64,000 nucleotides of DNA, taken from Glutamicibacter sp. JC586 (GTDB lineage: Bacteria > Actinomycetota > Actinomycetes > Actinomycetales > Micrococcaceae). Each line of letters opens with the position of its first letter. The first letter of the stretch is position 1. Positions 40,929 through 49,504 of the stretch are shown here, piece by piece. A program made the translations under genes and the position numbers. The stretch lies in assembly GCF_009805585.1 (NCBI RefSeq), contig NZ_VHIN01000002.1, forward strand, positions 124,001 through 188,000. The letters are read 5' to 3'. Below the pieces are notes generated by a model that saw only the letters and a program-made list of their open reading frames with translations, was not told where the DNA came from and did no database searches.

Positions 40929-42263
40929 CTACTTAGCTTCTTCGGTTTCAACCTCAGCAACTGCTTCTTCTTCGCCCGCTGGGTTCACGAAGGAAGTCAA
41001 ATCCACTGCTTCACCCTTGGAATCGGTGACCTTAGCGAACTCAAGAACCTTAGCCAGAGCCTTGCGACGACGAACCTCGCCCATCAGCATTGGAACCTGG
41101 CCGGCACCATCGAGCATCTGTGCGAACTGGTTTGGCTCCATGCCGTACTGACCAGCGGTCTGAACGATGTAATCGATCAGCTCGGACTGCTCAACTCCAA
41201 CTTCCTCGGCGTCAGCAACTGCGTCCAAGATGATTTCGTTCTTGAAAGCACGTTCGGTGTTTTCACGAACTTCAGCGCGGTGCTCTTCGGTGTCGTGGCC
41301 CTCTTCAGAGTTTGGAGCATTGAAGTGCTGTTCAATCTGCTCGTCGATAACCGAGGCAGGAACAGGAACCTCAACCAGTTCAACCAACTTGTCGAGAACC
41401 AATTCGCGTGCCTCTACACCCTGCTCAACAACCTTGCCTTCAGCAGCGTCCTTGGTCAGGTTTTCGCGCAATTCAGCGATGGTGTCGAACTCGGAAGCTA
41501 GCTGAGCGAAGTCATCATTAGCTTCTGGAAGTTCACGCTGCTTAACAGCATTGATAACAACCTTGACGGTCGCAGCCTTGCCGGCGTGCTCGCCGCCAGC
41601 CAGGGTGGTTTCGAAGGTTGCATCTTCGCCGGCGGACAGGCCAGTAACAGCCTCGTCCATGCCCTCAAGCATGTTGCCGGAACCGATCTGGTAGGACAGG
41701 CCCTGCGCGGAGTCAACTTCTTCGCCCTCAACCGACGCGGTGAGATCGATGGTAACGAAGGAGTCTGCAACTGCTGGAGCTTCAACTTCCTTCAGGGTGC
41801 CGAAGCGGCCACGCAGGTCGTCGAGAGCCTTCTCGACATCCTCGTCAGCAACTTCCTTGGCTTCAACAGCAACCTCGATGCCCTTGTAGTCCGGAAGTTC
41901 AACCTTCGGACGGATGTCTACCTCAAGGGTGAATACCAGCTGGCCCTCGCCCTCCTTCTCGATGGAAGGCAGTTCGGTGATGTCAACCTCTGGGCGGGAC
42001 AGTGGGGTCAGCTCGTTCTCGACCATTGCCTGCTGGTAGTAATCGTTCAGACCTTCGTTGACTGCAGTCTCGATGACATAGCCACGACCAACGCGCTGAT
42101 CGATCAGGCGGGTGGGAACCTTACCCTTGCGGAAGCCTGGGACCTGAATCTGCTGAGCGATGGTCTTGTACGCCTCATCGACGCGGGGCTTCAGTTCCTC
42201 GTAAGGAACTTCAACGGTCAGCTTAACCCGAGTCGGGTTGACGTTTTCGACGGCGCTCTTCAC
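40929..42263 (-). CDS. tig: Trigger factor, peptidyl-prolyl isomerase chaperone
   Basis: Ribosome-bound chaperone of 444 residues. The N-terminal ribosome-binding domain has [19 protein letters not shown] with the GFRxGKxP loop near 43-50. The FKBP-type isomerase domain follows from about 155 ([19 protein letters not shown]), and the long helical C-terminal arm from about 240 to 425. The tail is acidic and Glu/Ala-rich ([14 protein letters not shown]). It is upstream of clpP1P2-clpX as in other actinobacteria. A tRNA-Pro gene lies upstream on the same strand but is closed by its own terminator. Confidence 0.98.
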   Translation of the reverse strand: MKSAVENVNPTRVKLTVEVPYEELKPRVDEAYKTIAQQIQVPGFRKGKVPTRLIDQRVGRGYVIETAVNEGLNDYYQQAMVENELTPLSRPEVDITELPSIEKEGEGQLVFTLEVDIRPKVELPDYKGIEVAVEAKEVADEDVEKALDDLRGRFGTLKEVEAPAVADSFVTIDLTASVEGEEVDSAQGLSYQIGSGNMLEGMDEAVTGLSAGEDATFETTLAGGEHAGKAATVKVVINAVKQRELPEANDDFAQLASEFDTIAELRENLTKDAAEGKVVEQGVEARELVLDKLVELVEVPVPASVIDEQIEQHFNAPNSEEGHDTEEHRAEVRENTERAFKNEIILDAVADAEEVGVEQSELIDYIVQTAGQYGMEPNQFAQMLDGAGQVPMLMGEVRRRKALAKVLEFAKVTDSKGEAVDLTSFVNPAGEEEAVAEVETEEAK

Positions 42264-42304
42264 AGCGTTGTACTCCTGAGTTGTCTAATATTAGGTCTAA
42301 TCTG

Positions 42305-42339
42305 CAAAAAACCCCGCAACATGGTGGCGTTGCGGGGTT
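42305..42339 (-). terminator. Intrinsic terminator after tRNA-Pro
   Basis: Stem AACCCCGCAAC (42310-42320) with GTTGCGGGGTT (42329-42339), followed on the minus strand by a TTTTTT run, 12 bases past the tRNA. Confidence 0.9.
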
Positions 42340-42350
42340 GTTCGACAGAG

Positions 42351-42425
42351 TCGGGGTGACAGGATTCGAACCTGCGACCTCACGCTCCCAAAGCGCGCGC
42401 TCTAGCCAAGCTGAGCTATACCCCG
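42351..42425 (-). tRNA. tRNA-Pro (anticodon TGG)
   Basis: 75 bases on the minus strand. Acceptor arm CGGGGTA with CACCCCG and discriminator A; position 7:66 is an A-C mismatch. The anticodon loop is TTTGGGA, giving TGG. The T-arm GGTTCGAATCC is standard, CCA is not encoded. Reads proline CCA (and by wobble others). Confidence 0.95.
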
Positions 42426-42991
42426 ATAAAGTTCGGAAAACCTAACTTCATCTGGACTTTCCGTCCTGCGTTCAACTTAGGAATCAATTGTTTCCCGTGC
42501 TGATCACAAGAAACTAAGTTACACGGGTTCGGACCAAAAGCAAAATCGAAACCTACGCATGTCGAACAATCACTTACGCATGATTCCGCGTATATACGCG
42601 AAATTCGCGCCCTAAAAGCCAAACTTTACGACTTCACGTGAGTTGAATTACAGAATTTCACTGCCAAATCGGCTCACATGCACGAGAAAACAACTTTGCC
42701 GGAAATCAAGATCCGACTAGCATCACCCGCCGAGCAACGCCCACTTCGTTTCGAGTGCAGTTACCCTGAGGCTACTGCCCTAAGGTGTCGATGCATTTTC
42801 GTCTAACACCAAAGCCGAGTTACAGGTATCGATTCAATCCGGCAGAAGAGCCTGAGAGACTAAGAGAAGCATTGCAAAGGCGAATTCATGCCCTGCTCAA
42901 CGATGGCGGCACGTGCGCACGAGAGCGGATGCAATCTTCAACAAAACAAAAAACTCCGACTCTCAAGTTGAGAGCCGGAGCCTTTTTTCCG
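42426..42991. other. Gene-poor spacer between tRNA-Pro and tRNA-Gly
   Basis: 566 bases with no convincing protein gene on either strand. The right end holds the tRNA-Gly terminator. The rest must carry the tRNA-Pro promoter, but no clear box pair was found. Confidence 0.5.
42943..42980 (-). terminator. Intrinsic terminator after tRNA-Gly
   Basis: Stem CTCCGACTCTCAA (42954-42966) with 42968-42980 (one wobble), followed on the minus strand by TTTTTTGTTTT. Confidence 0.88.
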
Positions 42992-43062
42992 AGGGGATGA
43001 CGGGAATCGAACCCGCGTAATCAGTTTGGAAGACTGAGGCTTTACCATTAAGCTACATCCCC
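42992..43062 (-). tRNA. tRNA-Gly (anticodon TCC)
   Basis: 71 bases on the minus strand. Acceptor GGGGATG with CATCCCC and discriminator T, normal for tRNA-Gly. D-arm GTAGCTTAATGGTAAAGC, anticodon loop CTTCCAA giving TCC, T-arm GGGTTCGATTCCC. CCA is not encoded. A perfect 8-bp hairpin (TTCGAAGC, 43065-43072 with 43079-43086) lies directly 5' of the mature end. Confidence 0.95.
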
Positions 43063-43245
43063 ATTTCGAAGCTTTATCGCTTCGAACAAGATTGAGTCTA
43101 GACCATAAAAGATACGCTTTGCAAATCGAGGATTCCCGTTCTCACTTGGAGCCTCTCAACTAGCATCTGTTTTGGGCATCTCAAAGCAATACACGCCGTC
43201 ATCTGCGTAGCAAAACTGTTTCGCTCATCGCATCCCTGCGACGGC

Positions 43246-44217
43246 TCAGCCCTTTACCGCCGCCGCGCGGGGCATTTTCTGGCAGCGCGGGCACCAGTAG
43301 AGCTTGCGCGCCGCAACTTCCATGAGGGAAATACTGCCACTGCAGCGTCGACATCCTTGACCCTGGCGTTGATAAACGTAATACGCATTATCAGGCCATA
43401 GAGGGAGTCCAGCTTGACGGTCTTCAGGCAGAGTCGTGATGATTTTTCCATCATTTACTCCGTCTTCCATAACGCTGACAATGTCGTTCCATAGCTGTCG
43501 CGCTTTGCGAGGAGTCAGGAGGTTGGCCGGCAACGCTGGCGCAATACGATTGCGGAATAGTGACTCGGCACGATAAATATTTCCAACTCCGCTGATCATG
43601 CTTTGGTTCATCAGAGCAATGCCGATAGGAGTTTTCGTCCTGGAGAGATTTTCTTTAAACTCCCGATAGCCCATTTCCATCACCGACTCTGATGCCGGCA
43701 ACTCTTCGGCGGATTTCGCTGCTCTGAATTCATTAGCAGCACGCGCGAGTGGATCTGGACCTAAATTGTCGAGGTGTTTCTGTACATGTAAATAGTCGAG
43801 GACCTCACAGGCCGTCGGACCGCGCAAATCTGCCCACCCATGTTCAGAAACGATCCGCGCACGAACTGCGCCTATCGGCGCTGGAGGGCCGAGGTACTCC
43901 CCCACTTCAGGCTGAGAACCTAGTTCCTTCTCACCGATCTTGCGTGGAGCACCGATGGAAGAATAACCGCTGAAGTACTCGTCTCCGCCAAAGCTAAATG
44001 CCCCATACAGCCCCAGGTGTACTCGGAGGTACAAGTCATTTGAGAAGCGACAGAAAAGTTGTTTTCCTTTTGCAAAAGCGATTTCCAGGACTTGACCATC
44101 GATGCGTAATGCGTCTGTGGCGAACCTGCCCTGCGGAGAGGATAGATACACGACTTGCCCGCCAAAGACGTCATCAAATTGGCGGGCAAGTCGGTGTAGT
44201 GAGTGGCCTTCTGGCAC
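43246..44217 (-). CDS. nei: Fpg/Nei-family DNA glycosylase (Nei1-like)
   Basis: Base-excision repair enzyme of 323 residues, bifunctional glycosylase/AP lyase for oxidised pyrimidines. The N-terminal MPEGHSLHRLARQ provides catalytic Pro2 and Glu3 and matches the MPEGHT/S form of actinobacterial Nei1 (Rv2464c). The conserved Lys is in AFAKGKQLFCRF. The helix-two-turn-helix part is GIALMNQSMISGVGNIYRAE. A C-terminal zinc finger has CRRC and CPRC about 19 residues apart. It is three bases from rpiB, as in M. tuberculosis. Confidence 0.93.
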   Translation of the reverse strand: MPEGHSLHRLARQFDDVFGGQVVYLSSPQGRFATDALRIDGQVLEIAFAKGKQLFCRFSNDLYLRVHLGLYGAFSFGGDEYFSGYSSIGAPRKIGEKELGSQPEVGEYLGPPAPIGAVRARIVSEHGWADLRGPTACEVLDYLHVQKHLDNLGPDPLARAANEFRAAKSAEELPASESVMEMGYREFKENLSRTKTPIGIALMNQSMISGVGNIYRAESLFRNRIAPALPANLLTPRKARQLWNDIVSVMEDGVNDGKIITTLPEDRQAGLPLWPDNAYYVYQRQGQGCRRCSGSISLMEVAARKLYWCPRCQKMPRAAAVKG

Positions 44218-44219
44218 GG

Positions 44220-44693
44220 TTAGTCGATGACCTCGCCGGTGGTTTCGTACGAAGCAATCTTGCCGATTCGGCGCACGTGACGCTCAGCTTCGCTAAATGG
44301 TTCTGTCAAGAAAGCTTCGATGAGTTCGGCAGCTTCTTCAACGGAGTGCTGACGGCCACCAACTGCGATCACGTTGGCGTTATTGTGTTCGCGAGCCAAC
44401 TTAGCGGTATCCAGATTCCAAGCCAACGCAGCGCGAACCCCTTCGACCTTGTTGGCAGCGATCTGTTCCCCGTTGCCGGAGCCGCCTAAGACAATGCCTA
44501 GAGAATCCAATCCTTCACGCTGCTCCTTCACAACCGCTTTCGCTGCGTTGATGCAGAACGCAGGGTAGTCGTCTTCAGGATCATATGACTCCGGACCATG
44601 GTTGACCATTTCGTACCCTTTGCCGGTTAGGTACTTCACCAAGTGGTCACTGAGCTCTAGTCCGGCATGGTCGGTAGCAATATGCACGCGCAT
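44220..44693 (-). CDS. rpiB: Ribose-5-phosphate isomerase B
   Basis: Interconverts ribose 5-phosphate and ribulose 5-phosphate in the pentose phosphate pathway; 157 residues, normal size. The N-terminal MRVHIATDHAGLELSDHLV is the RpiB signature, and VLGGSGNGEQIAANKVEGVRAAL holds the anion-binding loop. At the position of the E. coli catalytic Cys the sequence has GGSGNG, with Ser, the mycobacterial type, where a Glu acts as base. Forms a pair with nei three bases downstream. Confidence 0.96.
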   Translation of the reverse strand: MRVHIATDHAGLELSDHLVKYLTGKGYEMVNHGPESYDPEDDYPAFCINAAKAVVKEQREGLDSLGIVLGGSGNGEQIAANKVEGVRAALAWNLDTAKLAREHNNANVIAVGGRQHSVEEAAELIEAFLTEPFSEAERHVRRIGKIASYETTGEVID

Positions 44694-44885
44694 AGTCTGT
44701 TGCCTCTTTTTTGCTTGGAGGGGCTATTACTGTCCCATCTAGCTTAGCGATGTCCTGCGAACTCCTTGTCATGTAACGATGTTCTGTCGGTAATATCGCC
44801 ATCTTTTCTCACCAATTGAGATCGAGTTCTTGAAGTTTTCCGCTGATCTGAAGCATCTGCGTAAATTGTTCTCCAGATGACTTGC

Positions 44886-44914
44886 TTTACACCCCGTCAG
44901 AAGTGACACAATAT
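44886..44914 (+). promoter_or_regulatory. Candidate promoter of pepN
   Basis: TTTACA (44886-44891), 17 bases, CAATAT (44909-44914), in an AT-rich stretch about 65 bases before the pepN start codon. Box matches are five and four of six. Confidence 0.45.
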
Positions 44915-44979
44915 ATAAATATTCAGTATCCGTTTCATAACTGTCTCGGACGCACACTTCATCAAGAACTGGAGACCCA

Positions 44980-47520
44980 ATGCCAGGAATGAACCTCACC
45001 CGCGCTGAGGCCACCGAACGCGCAGGACTGCTCAATGTCGACAGCTATGAGGTGAATCTGGATCTCACTCGTGGAGAGCGGGTTTTCACATCCAAAACTA
45101 CTGTTCGATTCACCGCCACAGAAGGTGTATCGACCTTCATCGATGCCGTCACCGATACCGTACGTTCGATCAACCTCAACGGTGTGGAACTTGATCCGAC
45201 ATCCCATGCAGACGGCATCCGCATTCAGCTTCCCAACTTGGCAGCACAAAACGTCTTGGTCATTGACGCCGACGCTTTGTATATGAACACCGGAGAAGGC
45301 CTACACCGCTTTGTGGACCCAGTTGACAAAGAGGTCTATCTCTACACTCAGTTTGAAGTCGCCGACTGCCGTCGAATGTTCGCAGTCTTTGAGCAGCCAG
45401 ATCTCAAGGCGACCTTCCAATTCACCGTCACGGCGCCAAAGTACTGGAATGTAGTGTCTAACGCTCCAACGCCGACTCCCGAAGAACAAGGTGATTCTGC
45501 AACCTGGTCCTTCGCACCAACTCAGCGCATCTCCTGTTACATCACGGCACTGATTGCTGGGCCTTACCAGGTTGCCCGCGATTCACTTGTTTCCGCCAGT
45601 GGGCGCACCGTGGAACTGGGCGTATTTGCACGCGCTTCCATGATGGAGTACCTCGACGTAGAAAATATCGTGACCATCACTCGTCAAGGATTCGAGTTCT
45701 ATGAGAAGAACTTCGGCACTCCTTATCCGTTCGAGAAGTACGACCAACTCTTTGTACCGGAATTCAACGCCGGAGCCATGGAGAACGCAGGTGCAGTCAC
45801 CTTCCTTGAAGAATATGTGTTCCGTTCCCGTCCAACCGGTGCCATGGTTGAGCGCCGTGCAATCACCGTGCTGCACGAGTTGGCACACATGTGGTTCGGC
45901 GACCTAGTGACCATGAAGTGGTGGAACGATCTTTGGCTCAACGAGTCATTTGCTGAATTCATGTCTACCTTGGCAGCAGCCCAGAACACCGAATTTACCA
46001 GCGCGTGGACCACCTTTAACACCTTGGAAAAGAACTGGGCCTACCGCCAGGACCAGCTGCCTTCAACTCACCCAATCGTGGCGCCAATCAACGACCTTGA
46101 GGATGTTGAAGTTAACTTCGATGGCATTACCTACGCTAAGGGTGCTAGCGTTCTGCGACAGCTTGTTGCCTTCGTTGGTCAGGAAGAATTCATGGCTGGC
46201 GTGCGTGAGTATTTCGCGAAACACGCATGGAAGAATACTGAACTTCCAGATCTACTCTCCGAACTCGAAGCGTCCAGTGGTCGTGACCTGAGCGATTGGG
46301 GTGCGCAATGGCTTGAGACCGCCGGCGTTAATACGCTGAGGGCTCAGATCTCAACCGATGAGTCCGGCGCAATCACTACCTTTAACATCAACCAGAGCGC
46401 CGCGTCTGACTACCCCACACTTCGCCAGCACCGTCTTGCCGTTGGCTTTTACAGTCTTGATGAAAGTGGCGCATTGCAGCGGGTTCATCGTGAAGAGCTA
46501 GACGTCATCGGCGAATCCACCCCAGTTCCTTCCTTGGTGGGACTCAGCCAGCCTGACCTGGTACTGCTCAACGATGATGACTTGACCTACGCGAAGATTC
46601 GCCTCGACGAGCGTTCGCTGGCGACGGCAACTGAACATCTCAAGGACTTCCAGGAGTCACTGCCTCGAACGTTAGTCTGGTCGGCCGCATGGGACTCGGT
46701 CCGAGATGCGGAATCCCCCGCCAGCACTTACGTCCAGCTGTTGCTGAATAACATTGGGCACGAGGTTGATTCAACGCTCATCATGGTTCTTTTGCGCCAG
46801 TTGAACACTTCTTTGGACAGCTACGTTGCCGATGACCGCAGCGAGGCATTGTCCGTTCAGGCCGCGGATCGCTTGTGGCAACTGGCAACCGAGGCTCAGG
46901 CTGGCTCTGACGCACAGTTACAGCTAGCCAAAGCTTTCGCCCATCGTTCCCGCACTGCTGAACAGCTTGAAATCGTTCAGGGGCTCTTCGATGGCTCGCA
47001 GACCCTAGACGGACTGACCATCGATACCGATCTAAGGTGGTCGTTGACCATCGCACTCAGCGCCGGCGGGCGATTCTCAGCAGAGCAGATTGATGAAGTT
47101 CTCGCCAAAGATGACACCGCAAAGGGTAAAGCCTCGTGGTACACCGCTCGCGCTTCGCGCCCCCTGCCAGAGGCTAAAGCCCAAGCATTTGAAGCAGCGA
47201 CGTCTGCAACGTTGTCTAACGATCAGCAAAGTGCCGTGATTTCAGGCTTCAACAACACCCATAACAAAGGCCTGATCGCAGACTACTCAGATAAGTACTT
47301 CGACCTGCTGGTCAACGCTTGGGAAAGTTTCTCCCACGAGATGGCCAAGCAGATTGTTTTGGGCTTCTACCCAAGCTCGCAGGTCTCCCGATCCACTTTG
47401 GAAAAGACTGAGGCCTTCTTGGAATCGTTGGGCGAAAAGCATCCAGCCCTTCGCCGCCTGCTGTCCGAGTCCTCAGCCGATGTACGACGCGCGTTGGCTG
47501 CTCGTCAAGCCGATATCTAG
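44980..47520 (+). CDS. pepN: Aminopeptidase N
   Basis: Cytoplasmic M1-family zinc aminopeptidase of 846 residues. The exopeptidase motif GAMEN is near 265-269 in FNAGAMENAGAV. The zinc site HELAH is at about 299-303, with the third ligand Glu in LWLNESFAEFMS. The C-terminal half is the ERAP1_C-like helical domain. Length and order match the actinobacterial PepN of the clp-nei-rpiB neighbourhood. ATG is preceded by GGAG. It runs opposite to rpiB. Confidence 0.97.
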   Translation: MPGMNLTRAEATERAGLLNVDSYEVNLDLTRGERVFTSKTTVRFTATEGVSTFIDAVTDTVRSINLNGVELDPTSHADGIRIQLPNLAAQNVLVIDADALYMNTGEGLHRFVDPVDKEVYLYTQFEVADCRRMFAVFEQPDLKATFQFTVTAPKYWNVVSNAPTPTPEEQGDSATWSFAPTQRISCYITALIAGPYQVARDSLVSASGRTVELGVFARASMMEYLDVENIVTITRQGFEFYEKNFGTPYPFEKYDQLFVPEFNAGAMENAGAVTFLEEYVFRSRPTGAMVERRAITVLHELAHMWFGDLVTMKWWNDLWLNESFAEFMSTLAAAQNTEFTSAWTTFNTLEKNWAYRQDQLPSTHPIVAPINDLEDVEVNFDGITYAKGASVLRQLVAFVGQEEFMAGVREYFAKHAWKNTELPDLLSELEASSGRDLSDWGAQWLETAGVNTLRAQISTDESGAITTFNINQSAASDYPTLRQHRLAVGFYSLDESGALQRVHREELDVIGESTPVPSLVGLSQPDLVLLNDDDLTYAKIRLDERSLATATEHLKDFQESLPRTLVWSAAWDSVRDAESPASTYVQLLLNNIGHEVDSTLIMVLLRQLNTSLDSYVADDRSEALSVQAADRLWQLATEAQAGSDAQLQLAKAFAHRSRTAEQLEIVQGLFDGSQTLDGLTIDTDLRWSLTIALSAGGRFSAEQIDEVLAKDDTAKGKASWYTARASRPLPEAKAQAFEAATSATLSNDQQSAVISGFNNTHNKGLIADYSDKYFDLLVNAWESFSHEMAKQIVLGFYPSSQVSRSTLEKTEAFLESLGEKHPALRRLLSESSADVRRALAARQADI

Positions 47521-47542
47521 GCTGTAGTAACTGGAGATTGTT

Positions 47543-47586
47543 CAGGGATGTACGCATAGCTCGCCAAGCTCGTGCGTACATCCCTG
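47543..47586 (+). terminator. Hairpin after pepN
   Basis: Perfect 14-bp stem CAGGGATGTACGCA (47543-47556) with 47573-47586, 16-base loop; no T-run. Starts 23 bases after the pepN stop. Confidence 0.6.
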
Positions 47587-47613
47587 GCCAGTTAAAGATG
47601 CGACAATATTTTC

Positions 47614-48090
47614 ATGGACCTTTCGCATCACCAGTACCGTGTCAGTCTCGAATGGACCGGCAATCGCGGTACCGGAACCGATACCTATCGAAGCTACGGT
47701 CGAGACCATATTGTGCGCGCACAGGGCCTACCCGATCTTCCAGGAACCGCGGACCCCACCTTCCATGGTGATAGGGATCGTTGGAACCCCGAACAGCTAC
47801 TTCTCGCAGCGTTGAGCCAATGCCATATGCTTTCCTACCTGCATATCGCAGTAAATCACGGCGTGAGGGTCACCGCATATACCGACTCAGCTCAGGGCAC
47901 GCTCCGACTGAACGCAGACAACAGTGGCGAATTCACCCAGGCCGTGCTCCGTCCGGACATCCAACTGGCCGACGAATCACAGCGTGAACTAGCCAACTCT
48001 CTGCACGAACAAGCCAACAAGGTGTGTTTCATTGCAAGGTCCGTCAACTTCCCGGTCCTTCATGAACCGGTACTTCCGAGCAATTCTTGA
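47614..48090 (+). CDS. OsmC/Ohr-family protein
   Basis: Likely a thiol-dependent peroxidase or related detoxification protein, 158 residues. The two family cysteines are present: one in LAALSQCHMLSYL (near 69) and one in NKVCFIARSVNFPV (near 138), in the OsmC-type helix positions. WNPEQLLLAALSQCHM is the hallmark. It belongs to the OsmC/YhfA-like branch rather than Ohr proper. The globin gene follows 9 bases on, suggesting a joint oxidative or nitrosative stress role. Confidence 0.9.
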   Translation: MDLSHHQYRVSLEWTGNRGTGTDTYRSYGRDHIVRAQGLPDLPGTADPTFHGDRDRWNPEQLLLAALSQCHMLSYLHIAVNHGVRVTAYTDSAQGTLRLNADNSGEFTQAVLRPDIQLADESQRELANSLHEQANKVCFIARSVNFPVLHEPVLPSNS

Positions 48091-48099
48091 GGAACAAAA

Positions 48100-48600
48100 A
48101 TGAGTGAACATCCGCAGATCCCGCACAGCGTAAAGCAGGATCCTTTCAGCAAGCCTCTCGTTTTAGGCGCTTCAAGCCAAGAGTTTCTTGATCTGGCTGA
48201 GCAACCTGTAGACGCCTCCCTCTACCCGGGAACCTTCTACAACGAAGTGGGCGGTCGCGAAGTATTCGCGAAATTGACCAAGAATTTCTATGATTCGGTT
48301 GCCCAGGACGAGGATTTCCGAGCCATGTACCCGGAAAAGGACTTGCACCCAGCTCAGGTGCGACTTCAACTATTCCTCGAGCAGTACTGGGGTGGCCCGA
48401 GCACTTATTCGGAGCATCGTGGACACCCACGTCTACGGATGCGTCATGGCAATTTCACGGTCAACTCGCACTACCGCGATGTGTGGCTGGGCCATATGAA
48501 CAAGGCCATAGATCAGCTCGAATTGCCACCGCTACAAGCTGAAACGCTCCGTGATTACTTCGAGCGTGCGGCCCACTCAATGATGAACACGCCGGGCTAA
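48100..48600 (+). CDS. glbO: Group II truncated haemoglobin (trHbO)
   Basis: Haem protein of 166 residues. The globin core starts at FYNEVGGREVFAKLTKNFYDSV and carries LEQYWGGPSTYSEHRGHPRLRMRH, the trHbO signature with the proximal His in the RMRH segment, and a Trp-Gly-Gly motif. The first 45 residues (MSEHPQIPHSVKQ...) are an extension not seen in short GlbO. TrHbO proteins bind O2/NO and support respiration or peroxide/NO defence. GAGGAA precedes the ATG. Paired with the OsmC gene and closed by a terminator. Confidence 0.93.
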   Translation: MSEHPQIPHSVKQDPFSKPLVLGASSQEFLDLAEQPVDASLYPGTFYNEVGGREVFAKLTKNFYDSVAQDEDFRAMYPEKDLHPAQVRLQLFLEQYWGGPSTYSEHRGHPRLRMRHGNFTVNSHYRDVWLGHMNKAIDQLELPPLQAETLRDYFERAAHSMMNTPG

Positions 48601-48619
48601 TCCAACGTAAATACCAAGG

Positions 48620-48654
48620 AAGGGTCTGAAACCATACACGGTTTCAGACCCTTT
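48620..48654 (+). terminator. Terminator after globin gene
   Basis: 14-bp stem AAGGGTCTGAAACC (48620-48633) with 48640-48653, six-base loop, then TTTCTT. It lies between convergent genes and could act in both directions. Confidence 0.8.
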
Positions 48655-48671
48655 CTTGATCTAACAAGACT

Positions 48672-49331
48672 TTAGCCCAGCAGCGAAGATTGACGTACTA
48701 CCGCGTGACCGAGCCCATTGCTCACGCGGTACCAGGTTCCACGGCGCAAGATTCGACTTTGCCCATCTTTGGTCAAAAAACCAAGTGCATGCATTGCGAA
48801 GGCAGCCCCCATTGGTAGAGGCGTGTCTTGACCCTCAATTTCTGAGGACCAGATTCGTTGGCGAATTTGCGCAATGACAGGTTTTCCGGGATTCTCTGGC
48901 AACGCCTGGGCAACGGCGTCGATTCCGGTTTGGGCCGCACGCGATAGCTCGCTGTCAAGGACGCTCCCCGATTCTTCCCACTGCGTCATTGGCACTGAAA
49001 TCCCAGCCCAACGAGCGGTAGCTTCTACAGGAGGCACGGTGAATTCCACTGACGTGTCCCCCATCCTGGCTAGTCGGTCCTGAATTGAGGCCATTGAGTA
49101 ACTCGTGTTAAGTTCGGCAGGCTGGGCCAGTCGATGCACTCGCATTCCCAGGACCGTGTACTGTCCTTGTCCCAATTCAGCTGGAACGAGTACTGGCACG
49201 TAGACGGCCAGCGCGGTTCCCCTTGCAACGAATAGCGCTGCATCATCTTCAATAGTCTTGGCCCGACTAATGAAGTTTGAAAGGTCACTGACGGAATTTA
49301 CATCGTCAAAAATCAAAACGTCGCTTGCCAT
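48672..49331 (-). CDS. Conserved hypothetical protein (219 aa)
   Basis: Soluble alpha/beta protein without signal or membrane helix that I cannot assign to a named family. It starts MASDVLIFDDVNSVSDLSNFISRA, has a hydrophobic strand FVARGTALAVYVPVLVPAEL and ends with GTWYRVSNGLGHAVVR. The middle VPPVEATARWAGISVPMTQWEESG is well ordered. Codon use and the overall character agree with a real gene, probably a Micrococcaceae-specific conserved protein. It lies convergent to the globin gene and divergent to tesB. Confidence 0.75.
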   Translation of the reverse strand: MASDVLIFDDVNSVSDLSNFISRAKTIEDDAALFVARGTALAVYVPVLVPAELGQGQYTVLGMRVHRLAQPAELNTSYSMASIQDRLARMGDTSVEFTVPPVEATARWAGISVPMTQWEESGSVLDSELSRAAQTGIDAVAQALPENPGKPVIAQIRQRIWSSEIEGQDTPLPMGAAFAMHALGFLTKDGQSRILRRGTWYRVSNGLGHAVVRQSSLLG

Positions 49332-49504
49332 GGATTAATGTTCTCACGGTCGCACGCTCGCCCTGCCACAAATTAGCTACCGGCGTGAACAGCACCCTAA
49401 TAATCGTATAGTTTACGTACAGGCAGGTCCGCCCGACGAAATGATACTTTCGAGTAACATTGGGTAAAGATATACACCATAAAAATTTTCAAGGAGTTTA
49501 TGCC

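Noticed and set aside
41586-42359. 257-codon open frame antisense to tig
   Set aside because: Mirror of the trigger factor codons; runs into the terminator of tRNA-Pro.
42820-42880. Riboswitch-like CTGAGA element in the tRNA spacer
   Set aside because: GCCTGAGAGA recalls part of a TPP or glycine riboswitch, but no other conserved box or downstream gene on that strand supports it.
42785-43000. Possible 71-residue protein between the tRNA genes
   Set aside because: It ends in the tRNA-Gly terminator and gene on the opposite strand and lacks a start signal.
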